Assembly (NCBI RefSeq): GCF_046115505.1
Contig: NZ_CP170736.1
Location: forward strand, 372,001-436,000
Length of the DNA stretch: 64,000 bases
Direction: 5' to 3'
DNA from: Dellaglioa kimchii
GTDB taxonomy: Bacteria; Bacillota; Bacilli; Lactobacillales; Lactobacillaceae
The notes beneath the pieces were generated by a model. It was not told where the DNA came from. It made no database searches and saw only the letters and a list, made by a program, of their open reading frames with translations. The position numbers were made by a program, and so were the translations under genes. Of this stretch, positions 1 through 7,205 are shown piece after piece. Position 1 is the stretch's first letter. The number at the start of each line of letters is the position of its first letter.

Positions 1-1
1 T

Positions 2-565
2 ATATTCTGGAATAAAAAAAATTATGACCAATTAAAACAATTTTCATCAGACAAACAGATATTTAAGCAGGCTGATCAACTAAAAAGTGTAGCAGATTTT
101 GATAATCAAAGAACAATTATATTTGTAGATTGCCCAAGCTCGTTGGAACAAATGTCTACAATATTACGTTTATCGGATAGTCAGAAAATAATTGCAGTAT
201 TTTTAAAGACTAACAGTGCCTATTTAGATGGTATGCCATCCAGAGAACAGTATGCAAAGTTATACAAATTTGTGATGAGTCATAAAGATGTTGATATTAA
301 TAATCAACTAATCGTCTTATCTGATTTTTTAAAAATAAAGAAAAATTTATTAATATTCATGATTAAGGTGTTTTTAGAGTTGGAATTTGTTAAAATAAAA
401 GATGGATTAATGACTGGAAAAAGTACAACAAATAAAATGGACATTAAAAATACTTCTGAATATAAGCTAAGAAATAATCGAATATTAGCTGAAGATAAGT
501 TAGTCTACTCTAAAGAGAATGATCTTAAAAAGTGGATACTTGAACAATTGAATACAGAAGATTAA
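2..565 (+). CDS. recJ: Single-stranded-DNA exonuclease RecJ, C-terminal part (truncated by window edge)
   Basis: An open frame runs without a stop from base 2 to the TAA at 565 (about 187 residues), so the gene begins before the window. RecJ is a 5'-3' single-strand exonuclease used in recombination and mismatch repair. The catalytic DHH/DHHA1 domains are not in the window; what is seen is a lysine-rich, mostly alpha-helical tail that would match the RecJ C-terminal domain of Firmicutes. The call rests mainly on this and on the neighbour: recJ directly upstream of apt is a conserved order in Lactobacillales. The gap to apt is 14 bases and holds apt's ribosome binding site, so the two are probably cotranscribed. 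Confidence 0.7.
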   Translation: MFWNKKNYDQLKQFSSDKQIFKQADQLKSVADFDNQRTIIFVDCPSSLEQMSTILRLSDSQKIIAVFLKTNSAYLDGMPSREQYAKLYKFVMSHKDVDINNQLIVLSDFLKIKKNLLIFMIKVFLELEFVKIKDGLMTGKSTTNKMDIKNTSEYKLRNNRILAEDKLVYSKENDLKKWILEQLNTED

Positions 566-579
566 AGGAGCGTTTATTA

Positions 580-1098
580 ATGGTATTAGATTTAACAAAG
601 TATATTGCTGCAATTCCTGATTACCCAGAAAAAGGTGTTGTTTTTCGAGATATATCACCCTTAATGGCAGACGGAGCAGCATACCGCGAAGCAACAAATA
701 AAATTGTAGAATATGCCAAGAGTAAAAATGTTGAGATGATTGTTGGACCTGAAGCTAGAGGGTTTATTGTTGGATGTCCTGTGGCCTATGATCTAGGTGT
801 AGGATTTGCACCAGCTAGAAAAAAAGGTAAGTTACCTCGAGAAACCGTTGAGGCCAAGTATGCATTGGAGTACGGAGAATCTGCACTATATATGCATAAG
901 GATGCGGTACAACCTGGACAGAGGGTTTTAGTAACAGATGATTTATTAGCAACTGGTGGTACGATTGCAGCGACGATAGAATTAGTTGAACAATTAGGTG
1001 GTATTGTTGTAGGGACTGCCTTCTTTATTGAATTAGATGATTTAAAGGGCCGAGAAAAAATAAAAGACTATGATATATTCAGTTTAATGAACTATTAA
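580..1098 (+). CDS. apt: Adenine phosphoribosyltransferase
   Basis: Cytosolic purine salvage enzyme: adenine + PRPP to AMP + pyrophosphate. The 172-residue length is normal for the family. The PRPP-binding loop VLVTDDLLATGGT is present near residues 117-129, and the N-terminal stretch with FRDISPL is characteristic of bacterial Apt. The ATG is preceded by AAAGGAG at suitable spacing. It follows recJ by 14 bases and is closed by a strong intrinsic terminator at 1152-1190, so recJ-apt is the end of an operon. Confidence 0.97.
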   Translation: MVLDLTKYIAAIPDYPEKGVVFRDISPLMADGAAYREATNKIVEYAKSKNVEMIVGPEARGFIVGCPVAYDLGVGFAPARKKGKLPRETVEAKYALEYGESALYMHKDAVQPGQRVLVTDDLLATGGTIAATIELVEQLGGIVVGTAFFIELDDLKGREKIKDYDIFSLMNY

Positions 1099-1151
1099 AT
1101 TCATGATTACAGCTTTATGATAGCTGTTGTTGTATAATTTTATAAAATGAG

Positions 1152-1190
1152 GCTCTAGTATTGGATTTTCGTCCAATACTAGAGCTTTTT
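1152..1190 (+). terminator. Intrinsic terminator of recJ-apt
   Basis: Perfect 14-bp stem (1152-1165 with 1172-1185), 6-base loop, then a T run at 1186-1190. Confidence 0.92.
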
Positions 1191-1431
1191 ATTTTTAAAT
1201 TAAGCTACGAGCTTTTGAATATTATCTTTCTTTTACCAAGAACAGACGGTTATTTGCGAAATATTAATTATATATACATCAATTTGGGTCCAAGATACAG
1301 GTATAATACTGATTTTTTATAATTCAGAAAGTCACTTAAAGCTTTTTTTAATGTTAGGTATATAAAATGTGCGAAATGTGTGCAAAGTCATATGATGTTT
1401 TAATGCTTTATAGTCTCTTTTTATACAAAAT
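1191..1431. other. Intergenic stretch, no gene seen
   Basis: AT-rich DNA between the apt terminator and the terminator at 1432-1470. I find no ORF with a ribosome binding site. A TATAAT with an extended -10 GG context lies at 1302-1307 and could start a plus-strand transcript of about 160 bases ending at the next terminator, but there is no good -35 box. Nothing else is recognised. Confidence 0.4.
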
Positions 1432-1470
1432 AAAAAACACAAATGCCTTTAAACTGGCGTTTGTGTTTTT
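1432..1470 (-). terminator. Bidirectional intrinsic terminator next to tRNA-Ser
   Basis: A 12-bp stem (1436-1447 with 1456-1467, one G-T pair) flanked by an A run on the left and a T run on the right, so it can act on both strands. On the minus strand it ends the tRNA transcript. Confidence 0.85.
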
Positions 1471-1496
1471 TTATTTTGGTTTAATATGATATAAAA

Positions 1497-1583
1497 AGGA
1501 GAGTACAGGATTTGAACCTGCGCGCGCCATTACAGCGTTCGCCGGATTTCGAGTCCGGTGCATTACCACTCTGCCAACTCTCC
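1497..1583 (-). tRNA. tRNA-Ser (anticodon CGA)
   Basis: On the minus strand the acceptor arm GGAGAGT (1577-1583) pairs with ACTCTCC (1498-1504). The anticodon stem CCGGA/TCCGG encloses a seven-base loop CTCGAAA, giving anticodon CGA, which reads the serine codon UCG. A long variable arm, typical of serine tRNA, follows, then a normal T arm with GGTTCAAATCC. The 3' CCA is not encoded. The discriminator position appears to be T rather than the G usual for serine tRNAs. Confidence 0.95.
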
Positions 1584-1634
1584 AAAATAACTTTGTTTAG
1601 TATATCAACTTTTTAATATAATTGCAAAACTCAT

Positions 1635-2498
1635 TTAATTATTATCAATGCTTATTAAGTTAGCAAGAAATATCCACGTGTAGCTTGCGCCAAATAATAA
1701 GCTTAGCAGATGAATATATAAAATTATTGTTGGATATGACTGAACATTTTGAATAGAATTTATGGGGTCCCCAAAAAAATCACTCAAGCCATAATATGAA
1801 ATAGCTACTAAGTGATCAACAACATGGACACTGGGTAACTTAGAAACAAATTCGGTAACTTTTGATTCACCTCCTAAAACGCCTATTAAAGATGTTCCAA
1901 CAAGCAAACCTTCATAGAAAATATTTAATGCAAATTCAGCAATAACCTGTACAGTATGTGCAAAATTATTTTGAACAATGTATGAAAGTAATTTTAATAA
2001 ATAAAATGAACTAAAGGTAATGATAATAATACCTAATATAAATGTAAAAATGACTGTTGTTTCCATTAGTGGTGTAATCAAATTCATATAATTAATTAGA
2101 TAAAAAATGAATGTAGTAATAAGTAATAATAAATACGATTCAATTTGCCAGAGTTTTGTTTTTTTAGGGAATAATTTTAGGTATGAAAAAAAACTATAAC
2201 AAAACAGTAATGAAGCAATGCTAAATGTTAGTAGTCTTAAAATTAAGAACCTTGGGAAAAATATTAGACCAAAAATTGTACCAATTAAAAAACTTACTGC
2301 ATAAAAATAAAATTTTTGTTCTTTTTCTTGAATAACTAAAAACGACAAAAAAGAGTGTTTAAATCTATTTTGTCTTGGTATTTTCGTAGGGGAGAATATA
2401 TATTTAAAAAAATTAGTCAAACCTTTATCCCAAATAGTTAACCCAATCATAGACACCCAAATAATTAAAACAATTAAATAAAATGTTTGTGCAATCAT
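1635..2498 (-). CDS. Unrecognised polytopic membrane protein
   Basis: I do not recognise this 287-residue protein. It is strongly hydrophobic, with about seven to eight likely membrane segments spread from residue 5 to the C-terminus, and a basic cytoplasmic-type loop near residues 38-50 (KIPRQNRFKH). There are no obvious ATP-binding, protease or enzyme motifs. The start is supported by AAGGGG on the minus strand 5-6 bases before the ATG. A minus-strand promoter-like pair (TTGTAA, 17 bases, TAAAAT) lies at 2533-2561. It is monocistronic: tRNA-Ser follows in the same direction and mvaS is divergent. Function unknown; a transporter or a stress-related membrane protein are possibilities only. 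Confidence 0.8.
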   Translation of the reverse strand: MIAQTFYLIVLIIWVSMIGLTIWDKGLTNFFKYIFSPTKIPRQNRFKHSFLSFLVIQEKEQKFYFYAVSFLIGTIFGLIFFPRFLILRLLTFSIASLLFCYSFFSYLKLFPKKTKLWQIESYLLLLITTFIFYLINYMNLITPLMETTVIFTFILGIIIITFSSFYLLKLLSYIVQNNFAHTVQVIAEFALNIFYEGLLVGTSLIGVLGGESKVTEFVSKLPSVHVVDHLVAISYYGLSDFFGDPINSIQNVQSYPTIILYIHLLSLLFGASYTWIFLANLISIDNN

Positions 2499-2532
2499 AT
2501 TAATCCCCTTTTTCGTATAAATATATGGTTAA

Positions 2533-2561
2533 ATTTTATACGTCTAACTGGACAATTACAA
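2533..2561 (-). promoter_or_regulatory. Putative promoter of the membrane protein gene
   Basis: Minus-strand TTGTAA (2556-2561) and TAAAAT (2533-2538) separated by 17 bases, about 35 bases upstream of the ATG at 2498. Confidence 0.45.
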
Positions 2562-2832
2562 GAGAATACATAAAGTGATTCTATAATTAGTATTCAAGGG
2601 GAATTAAGTGCGATACGACCAATGAGTCTTGTAATCGTTGCCGGATTTTATCTGTTCGCCAAGTGTGATAGGGTATTGATAAAGATATTTCTAGGGTAGT
2701 AATAAAAGTATTTAGGTTTAGTATTTGAAGCTGAATAATGATACCTTTTTAAACCAGTGATACCAAATCTTGCCATCAAATGAGACATCAAGTACAATAA
2801 AAACAATATAATAAATGGAAGCTGGAAGATTA
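2562..2832. other. mvaS upstream region
   Basis: No gene found. A patch at about 2607-2690 is visibly richer in GC than its surroundings but holds only a 25-codon ORF with no usable ribosome binding site. Two copies of TGATACC lie at 2739-2745 and 2758-2764, 19 bases apart, just upstream of mvaS and could be an operator pair. No convincing -35/-10 pair for mvaS was identified. Confidence 0.35.
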
Positions 2833-3984
2833 ATGAAAATTGGAATTGATCGAATTAATTTTTTTACATCGAATCAGTACGTTGATATGTCAGAATTAGC
2901 TAATGTCAGAAATGTAGATCCTAATAAATATTTAATTGGAATTGGCCAATCAAAAATGGCTGTTATACCGCCAACGCAGGACGTGGTGACGATGGGTGCA
3001 AATGCTGCAGATGTATTAATAGATAACGAAAATAGAGACAAAATTGACTTTGTTATTTTTGCAACAGAATCCGGTATTGATAATTCAAAGTCGACAGGAG
3101 CCTACGTTTCAGGTCTTTTAGGCTTAAAACACGTGAGATCAATCGAAATTAAGCAAGCTTGCTATGGAGCAACGGCCGCTATTCAATTGGCAAAGGGTCA
3201 TGTGTCGCTTAATCCAAATAGTCAGGTTTTAGTTATCGGTGCTGATATTGCTAGATATGGTCTAAATACTGCGGGTGAACCTACACAAGGTGGCGGCGCT
3301 GTCGCAATGATTATTACGAAAAACCCAAAAATACTTTCATTAGATGCAGATAGTGGATTTGTAACGGAAAATGTTATGGATTTTTGGCGCCCATTAAATC
3401 ACAGCGAAGCACTTGTAGACGGTAAAACTTCTCAGAACGTATATTTAGATTTTTTTAATCAAACATGGAATGAGTATAAAAATAAAACAGGATTAACTGT
3501 AGCTGATTTTAAGGCTATGTTATATCATTTGCCATATACAAAACTTGGTGTTAAAGGTTTAAGAGAAGTCCTTAACGAAGCGACAGATAGCAAAAAAATT
3601 GAATTAGAACGAGAATTTGAGGCAGCTAAAAAGTATAATAATCAGGTTGGAAATTTATATACTGGCTCACTATATTTAAGCTTTATATCTTTACTTGAAA
3701 ATAGTAATGATTTAGAGGCCGGTGATAGAATAGGGATGTATAGCTATGGTTCAGGGGCAGTTGGAGAATTCTTTTCTGGTACATTAACAGATAATTTCAA
3801 GAGTCAATTACCGAAAATTAATTTAGAAGAACGTGTTCAAGTTTCTATTGAATTATACGAGAATATGTATCAAAATCATTTAAAAAATGATGGAGCAGAT
3901 ATTTATTTAGATTACAGTAATGATAAATCTAAATATATTTTAATAGGCAGCAAAAATATGCAAAGGCAATATTCTATTCAATAG
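2833..3984 (+). CDS. mvaS: Hydroxymethylglutaryl-CoA synthase (mevalonate pathway)
   Basis: Condenses acetyl-CoA with acetoacetyl-CoA to HMG-CoA, the first committed step of isoprenoid synthesis by the mevalonate route used by Lactobacillales. Seen: MKIGIDRI start typical of bacterial MvaS, the catalytic cysteine in KQACYGATAA (about residue 110), the general-base glutamate in ATESGIDNS, and the histidine in YHLPYTKLG. The second ATG (2833) is chosen over the one at 2815 because GGAAG lies just upstream and it gives the family length of 383 residues. It stands alone, convergent with lexA across a shared terminator. Confidence 0.96.
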   Translation: MKIGIDRINFFTSNQYVDMSELANVRNVDPNKYLIGIGQSKMAVIPPTQDVVTMGANAADVLIDNENRDKIDFVIFATESGIDNSKSTGAYVSGLLGLKHVRSIEIKQACYGATAAIQLAKGHVSLNPNSQVLVIGADIARYGLNTAGEPTQGGGAVAMIITKNPKILSLDADSGFVTENVMDFWRPLNHSEALVDGKTSQNVYLDFFNQTWNEYKNKTGLTVADFKAMLYHLPYTKLGVKGLREVLNEATDSKKIELEREFEAAKKYNNQVGNLYTGSLYLSFISLLENSNDLEAGDRIGMYSYGSGAVGEFFSGTLTDNFKSQLPKINLEERVQVSIELYENMYQNHLKNDGADIYLDYSNDKSKYILIGSKNMQRQYSIQ

Positions 3985-4026
3985 AAAAAGCTACTAGATT
4001 AGTCTGACTAATTTAGTAGCTTTTTC
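3985..4026. terminator. Bidirectional terminator between mvaS and lexA
   Basis: AAAAAGCTACTA (3985-3996) pairs with TAGTAGCTTTTT (4014-4025), with further internal pairing. A and T runs on either side allow it to serve both convergent genes. Confidence 0.88.
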
Positions 4027-4037
4027 TACTTTGTTCA

Positions 4038-4658
4038 TTAAAAATGACGATAGAGTCCAATGACTTTGCCTAAAATAGAGACAGAATCTAAAATAATTGG
4101 TTCCATGGAATCATTTTCGGGTTGGAGACGAAAATGATTTTCTTCTTTGAAAAATCTTTTACAGGTTGCCTCATCAAATTCATTCATTGCAATAACAATT
4201 TCACCATTTTCAGCAGTTGACTGTTTTCTGACAATAACTTGATCTTCATTTAATATCCCAATATTAATCATGCTTTCTCCGCGAATTGTTAACATGAATA
4301 AATCATCTGAGGAATTAAAGTCAGGTGGGAGGGGGAAATAATCAGTTACCTGTTCAACAGCTAAAATGGGTACACCAGCAGTAACGGTCCCGACCATTGG
4401 AATTAAATTTTCATGACTATTAACGCCAATCGCATCTAATCCAAGTGGTGTAAGTTCAATTGCCCTAGGTTTGGTGGGATCTTTAGTTAGTAATCCTTTT
4501 TTTTCAAGTCGAGCAATGTGTCCATGAACAGTGGAAGTAGACGATAGAGAAACAGCTTCGCCAATTTCTCTAACAGTTGGTGGATAACCCTTCGTGTCCA
4601 CTCGTTCATGAATAAAGCGCAAGACTGCAAGTTGTTTGCTGTCAGATGCTTTTGTCAT
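4038..4658 (-). CDS. lexA: SOS repressor LexA
   Basis: Represses DNA-damage genes and cleaves itself when RecA is activated. Seen in the 206 residues: N-terminal winged helix (about 1-70, with the STSTVHGHIARLEKKG recognition region), the Ala94-Gly95 cleavage site in TAGVP, catalytic Ser129 in RGESM, and catalytic Lys167 in EATCKRF. All autoproteolysis residues are intact. GAGGTG precedes the ATG. A LexA box lies in its own promoter (4719-4732), so autorepression is expected. The divergent neighbour is ynzC, as in Bacillus subtilis, but yneA and yneB are missing between them. Confidence 0.97.
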   Translation of the reverse strand: MTKASDSKQLAVLRFIHERVDTKGYPPTVREIGEAVSLSSTSTVHGHIARLEKKGLLTKDPTKPRAIELTPLGLDAIGVNSHENLIPMVGTVTAGVPILAVEQVTDYFPLPPDFNSSDDLFMLTIRGESMINIGILNEDQVIVRKQSTAENGEIVIAMNEFDEATCKRFFKEENHFRLQPENDSMEPIILDSVSILGKVIGLYRHF

Positions 4659-4697
4659 TTAGTACACCTCATCATCATTATTTATTATTTTAATAGT

Positions 4698-4732
4698 AGC
4701 ATATGAAAGTAGTTGTTGCAAACAAACGTTCG
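4698..4732 (-). promoter_or_regulatory. lexA promoter with overlapping LexA (SOS) box
   Basis: Read on the minus strand, CGAACGTTTGTTTG at 4719-4732 is close to the Gram-positive LexA box (CGAAC, four bases, GTTYC/G). It covers a TTGTTT -35 box (4720-4725), followed after 16 bases by TATGCT (4698-4703). Bound LexA would block this promoter. Confidence 0.75.
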
Positions 4733-4746
4733 GTTAATTTGAATAA

Positions 4747-4775
4747 TTGTTTTTTATCATATTATCAGGTATGCT
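4747..4775 (+). promoter_or_regulatory. Promoter of ynzC-like gene
   Basis: TTGTTT (4747-4752), 17-base spacer, TATGCT (4770-4775), 30 bases before the start codon. The SOS box ends 14 bases upstream of this -35, so LexA could influence it, though less directly than lexA itself. Confidence 0.6.
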
Positions 4776-4805
4776 TATGAGTGAAATTTTAAGGAGTGAT
4801 AATAA

Positions 4806-5048
4806 ATGATCCCAGAAGATTTAGCACCAAGAATAAATGAATTAGCTGCAAAAAGTAAAACTGATGAAGGTTTAACAAAGGCTGAAGAAGCTGAAAGAAA
4901 AGAACTTCGTGAAACGTATCTTGCATTATTTAGAGAAAGTTTTAGAAGTCGAGTGGAAATGATGCAGGTTTATGATAAAACAGGTAAAGAAGTAACACCT
5001 GACAAAGTAAAAAAAGTTCAACGTGATAAAGGTTTACGAGATAACTAA
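4806..5048 (+). CDS. DUF896 / YnzC family protein
   Basis: An 80-residue soluble, charged, helical protein. The N-terminal RINELAAKSK and central EEAERKELRETYLALFR are the signature of the DUF896 family, whose member YnzC in B. subtilis sits in the LexA-controlled yneA operon. The family folds as a helical hairpin; its biochemical role is not established. AAGGAGTGATAATAA precedes the ATG. Here it lies next to lexA without the division inhibitor yneA, so the lexA-ynzC link survives although yneA is gone. Confidence 0.88.
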   Translation: MIPEDLAPRINELAAKSKTDEGLTKAEEAERKELRETYLALFRESFRSRVEMMQVYDKTGKEVTPDKVKKVQRDKGLRDN

Positions 5049-5143
5049 GAAAATAGTTCCCAATTTGAATAGATTTACCTTTTCTTTTATGTGAAAATTG
5101 TGTAGTATTAGTGATTGAAGTGAATTGAAAGGGGTCTTGAATT

Positions 5144-5380
5144 ATGTCAATGGGAATGACGATTTTAATCGCCGTTATTGCGTTAGCAGTTGGACTTGTC
5201 GGAGGATTTTTCGGTGCTCGTAAGTATATGGAAACATATTTACAAAAGAACCCACCAATCAATGAAGATATGTTAAGAATGATGATGGTCCAAATGGGCC
5301 AAAAACCTTCTGAAAAGAAATTACATCAGATGATGTCATCTATGAATGCACAAGCAAAAAATAGTTCGCAAAAAAAATAA
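5144..5380 (+). CDS. yneF: YneF family (UPF0154) small membrane protein
   Basis: A 78-residue protein with one N-terminal membrane segment (about residues 4-24, IAVIALAVGLVGGFFGAR) and a cytoplasmic tail containing the family signature KNPPINEDMLRMMM and MGQKPSEKKL. The family is widespread in Firmicutes; its function is unknown. GAAAGGGG lies upstream of the ATG. It follows ynzC by 95 bases. In B. subtilis ynzC and yneF are also near each other, with tkt between; tkt is absent here. Confidence 0.9.
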   Translation: MSMGMTILIAVIALAVGLVGGFFGARKYMETYLQKNPPINEDMLRMMMVQMGQKPSEKKLHQMMSSMNAQAKNSSQKK

Positions 5381-5391
5381 TTTAATATTTT

Positions 5392-5451
5392 ATGAACAGG
5401 CAAGGATTTCCTTTGCTTGTTTTTTTTTATAAAAAGGAGGAGTTAGAATGA
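5392..5451 (+). CDS. Possible 19-residue leader peptide of the ABC exporter
   Basis: A 20-codon ORF starts at ATG 5392, reads through the terminator hairpin, and ends with a TGA (5449-5451) that overlaps the ATG of the exporter gene (ATGA). The predicted peptide begins MNRQGFPLL and ends KKEELE. The layout (short ORF over an attenuator, coupled to a heterodimeric multidrug exporter) resembles the bmrB leader of bmrCD in B. subtilis. Against it: no ribosome binding site precedes the ATG, and so short an overlap may be chance. Confidence 0.25.
   Translation: MNRQGFPLLVFFYKKEELE
5396..5429 (+). terminator. Terminator or attenuator directly before the ABC exporter
   Basis: A 10-bp stem (5396-5405 with 5411-5420, including G-T pairs), five-base loop, and a nine-T run. 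Only 18 bases separate the T run from the exporter's ATG, which leaves no room for a promoter between them. TCCTTT (5409-5414) in the 3' arm is also complementary to AAAGGA (5433-5438) of the exporter's ribosome binding site. Confidence 0.8.
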
Positions 5452-7205
5452 CTATATTTAGAAAACTTGGATGGTTTTTTAAACAAGAAAAAAAATCGTA
5501 TGGAATCGCAGTATTCTTTCTGATTTTAGTGGCAATCTTCCAAATTATTCCACCTAAAATTATTGGAAATATCGTTGATAGTATGAGTGAAAATGAACTA
5601 ACAGTGAGTAAGTTAGCAATTTGGATTAGTATCTTAGTTTTTGTTGCATTAGGTCAATATCTGTTTAGATATATCTGGAGAACCAATATTTGGGGTAGCG
5701 CTGCTCGCCTTGAAAAAATTTTACGTACTCGATTATTTAAACATTTTATGCAAATGGATCAATCTTTTTTTCAGCAAAATAGAACAGGCGATTTGATGGC
5801 ACATGCAACGAATGATTTAACAGCTATTCAGCAGGTTGCTGGTGCAGGTATACTAACTTTTGCTGATTCAATTATCACGGGTGGGACAACTATAATTGCA
5901 ATGATATTTTTAATAGATTGGCGTTTAACAATCTTAGCAATTATTCCGTTACCTTTATTGGCGGTTATGGCTAGATATTTAGGAACTAAAATACACACTG
6001 CATTCTCTACATCTCAAGCAGCGTTTTCAACGTTGAATAATAAAACGCAAGAGAGTGTCAGCGGAATTAAAGTGATTAAGACTCTTGGACAAGAACAAGA
6101 AGATATTGAAGATTTTGAAGGAAAAGTTGAAGAAACTATCAAGATTAATAGAAAAGTTAATTTATTGGATGCATTGTTTGATCCAATAACAAGTTTAATT
6201 ATTGGATTGTCATATGTTTGCACTATCATTTTAGGTGGGTACTATGTGACTAACAACGTCATTTCAATTGGACAACTGATTTCATTTATAAGTTATATTG
6301 CGTTACTTGTTTGGCCGATGTTTGCTATTGGTCGATTATTTAATGTTATTGAACGTGGAAATGCTAGTTATGATCGTGTTCAAATATTATTAAATCAAAA
6401 AAGTGGCATTGTAGATAATGAAAAGGGGTTAGATAAATTATCGGTGGGATCTTTTAAATTTGATGTCCAGCATTTTAATTATCCAGATGATGATCGGGAA
6501 AGTTTGCATAATGTTAAATTTGAAATTGGTTCTGGTCAAACTCTTGGCATTGTTGGAAAAACGGGTGCTGGCAAATCAACGATTATGAAATTGATACTTC
6601 GTGAATTTGATGCATACAACGGAATGATTTCAGTTAATAATTCAAATATTAAAGAGTATGCCTTAGATACGTATCTGAAGTCAATTGGTTACGTTCCTCA
6701 GGAAAGCTTTTTATTTTCAACAACTATTTTAAATAATATACGTTTTGCTAATATGAATTTAACAAAAGAAAAGGTTGAAATGGCTGCATTTAATGCTGAT
6801 TTGGATAGTGATATCACTGAATTACCACTAAAATATGAAACAGAGGTTGGAGAACAAGGAATATCCCTCTCTGGTGGCCAAAAACAACGTTTAGCTATCG
6901 CTCGTGCCCTTGTAATTAATCCAGAGCTATTAATTTTGGATGATGCTCTTTCGGCAGTTGATGCCAGAACGGAATCTATTATTTTAACTAGATTAAAAGA
7001 GAAACGTCAAAATAAAACAACTATTATTTCTGCAAGCCGTATGAGTAGTGTAAAAGATGCAGATGAAATTATCGTAATTGATGGTGGAACAATTATTGAG
7101 CGAGGACAGCATGATACGTTAATGACATCAAAAGGTTGGTACTATCAAATGACAACTAAACAACAACTTGAAAGCAAGTTAGAGGGAGATGAAATTAATG
7201 AGTGA
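5448..7205 (+). CDS. Heterodimeric ABC multidrug exporter, subunit with degenerate catalytic site (LmrC/BmrC-like)
   Basis: A 585-residue half-transporter: six membrane segments (about 1-310) then an ATPase domain. Walker A is GIVGKTGAGKST, the signature LSGGQKQR is canonical, but Walker B is followed by Asp (LLILDDALSAVD) instead of the catalytic Glu, and the H-loop histidine is replaced by serine (IISASRMSS). This is the pattern of the non-hydrolysing partner in asymmetric exporters such as LmrCD, BmrCD and TM287/288. It pairs with the next gene, which overlaps it by 8 bases. AGGAGG lies upstream of the ATG. Expected substrates are hydrophobic drugs or lipids; that is inferred from the family. 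Confidence 0.92.
   Translation: MTIFRKLGWFFKQEKKSYGIAVFFLILVAIFQIIPPKIIGNIVDSMSENELTVSKLAIWISILVFVALGQYLFRYIWRTNIWGSAARLEKILRTRLFKHFMQMDQSFFQQNRTGDLMAHATNDLTAIQQVAGAGILTFADSIITGGTTIIAMIFLIDWRLTILAIIPLPLLAVMARYLGTKIHTAFSTSQAAFSTLNNKTQESVSGIKVIKTLGQEQEDIEDFEGKVEETIKINRKVNLLDALFDPITSLIIGLSYVCTIILGGYYVTNNVISIGQLISFISYIALLVWPMFAIGRLFNVIERGNASYDRVQILLNQKSGIVDNEKGLDKLSVGSFKFDVQHFNYPDDDRESLHNVKFEIGSGQTLGIVGKTGAGKSTIMKLILREFDAYNGMISVNNSNIKEYALDTYLKSIGYVPQESFLFSTTILNNIRFANMNLTKEKVEMAAFNADLDSDITELPLKYETEVGEQGISLSGGQKQRLAIARALVINPELLILDDALSAVDARTESIILTRLKEKRQNKTTIISASRMSSVKDADEIIVIDGGTIIERGQHDTLMTSKGWYYQMTTKQQLESKLEGDEINE

Noticed and set aside
1368..1490. Forty-codon plus-strand ORF starting MCEMCAKSYD between the apt terminator and the tRNA
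   Set aside because: It reads straight through a strong terminator stem, has only a weak upstream AGGT, and has a composition like intergenic DNA.
2623..2700. Twenty-five-codon ORF (MSLVIVAGFYLF...) upstream of mvaS
   Set aside because: No ribosome binding site at proper spacing and no recognisable product.
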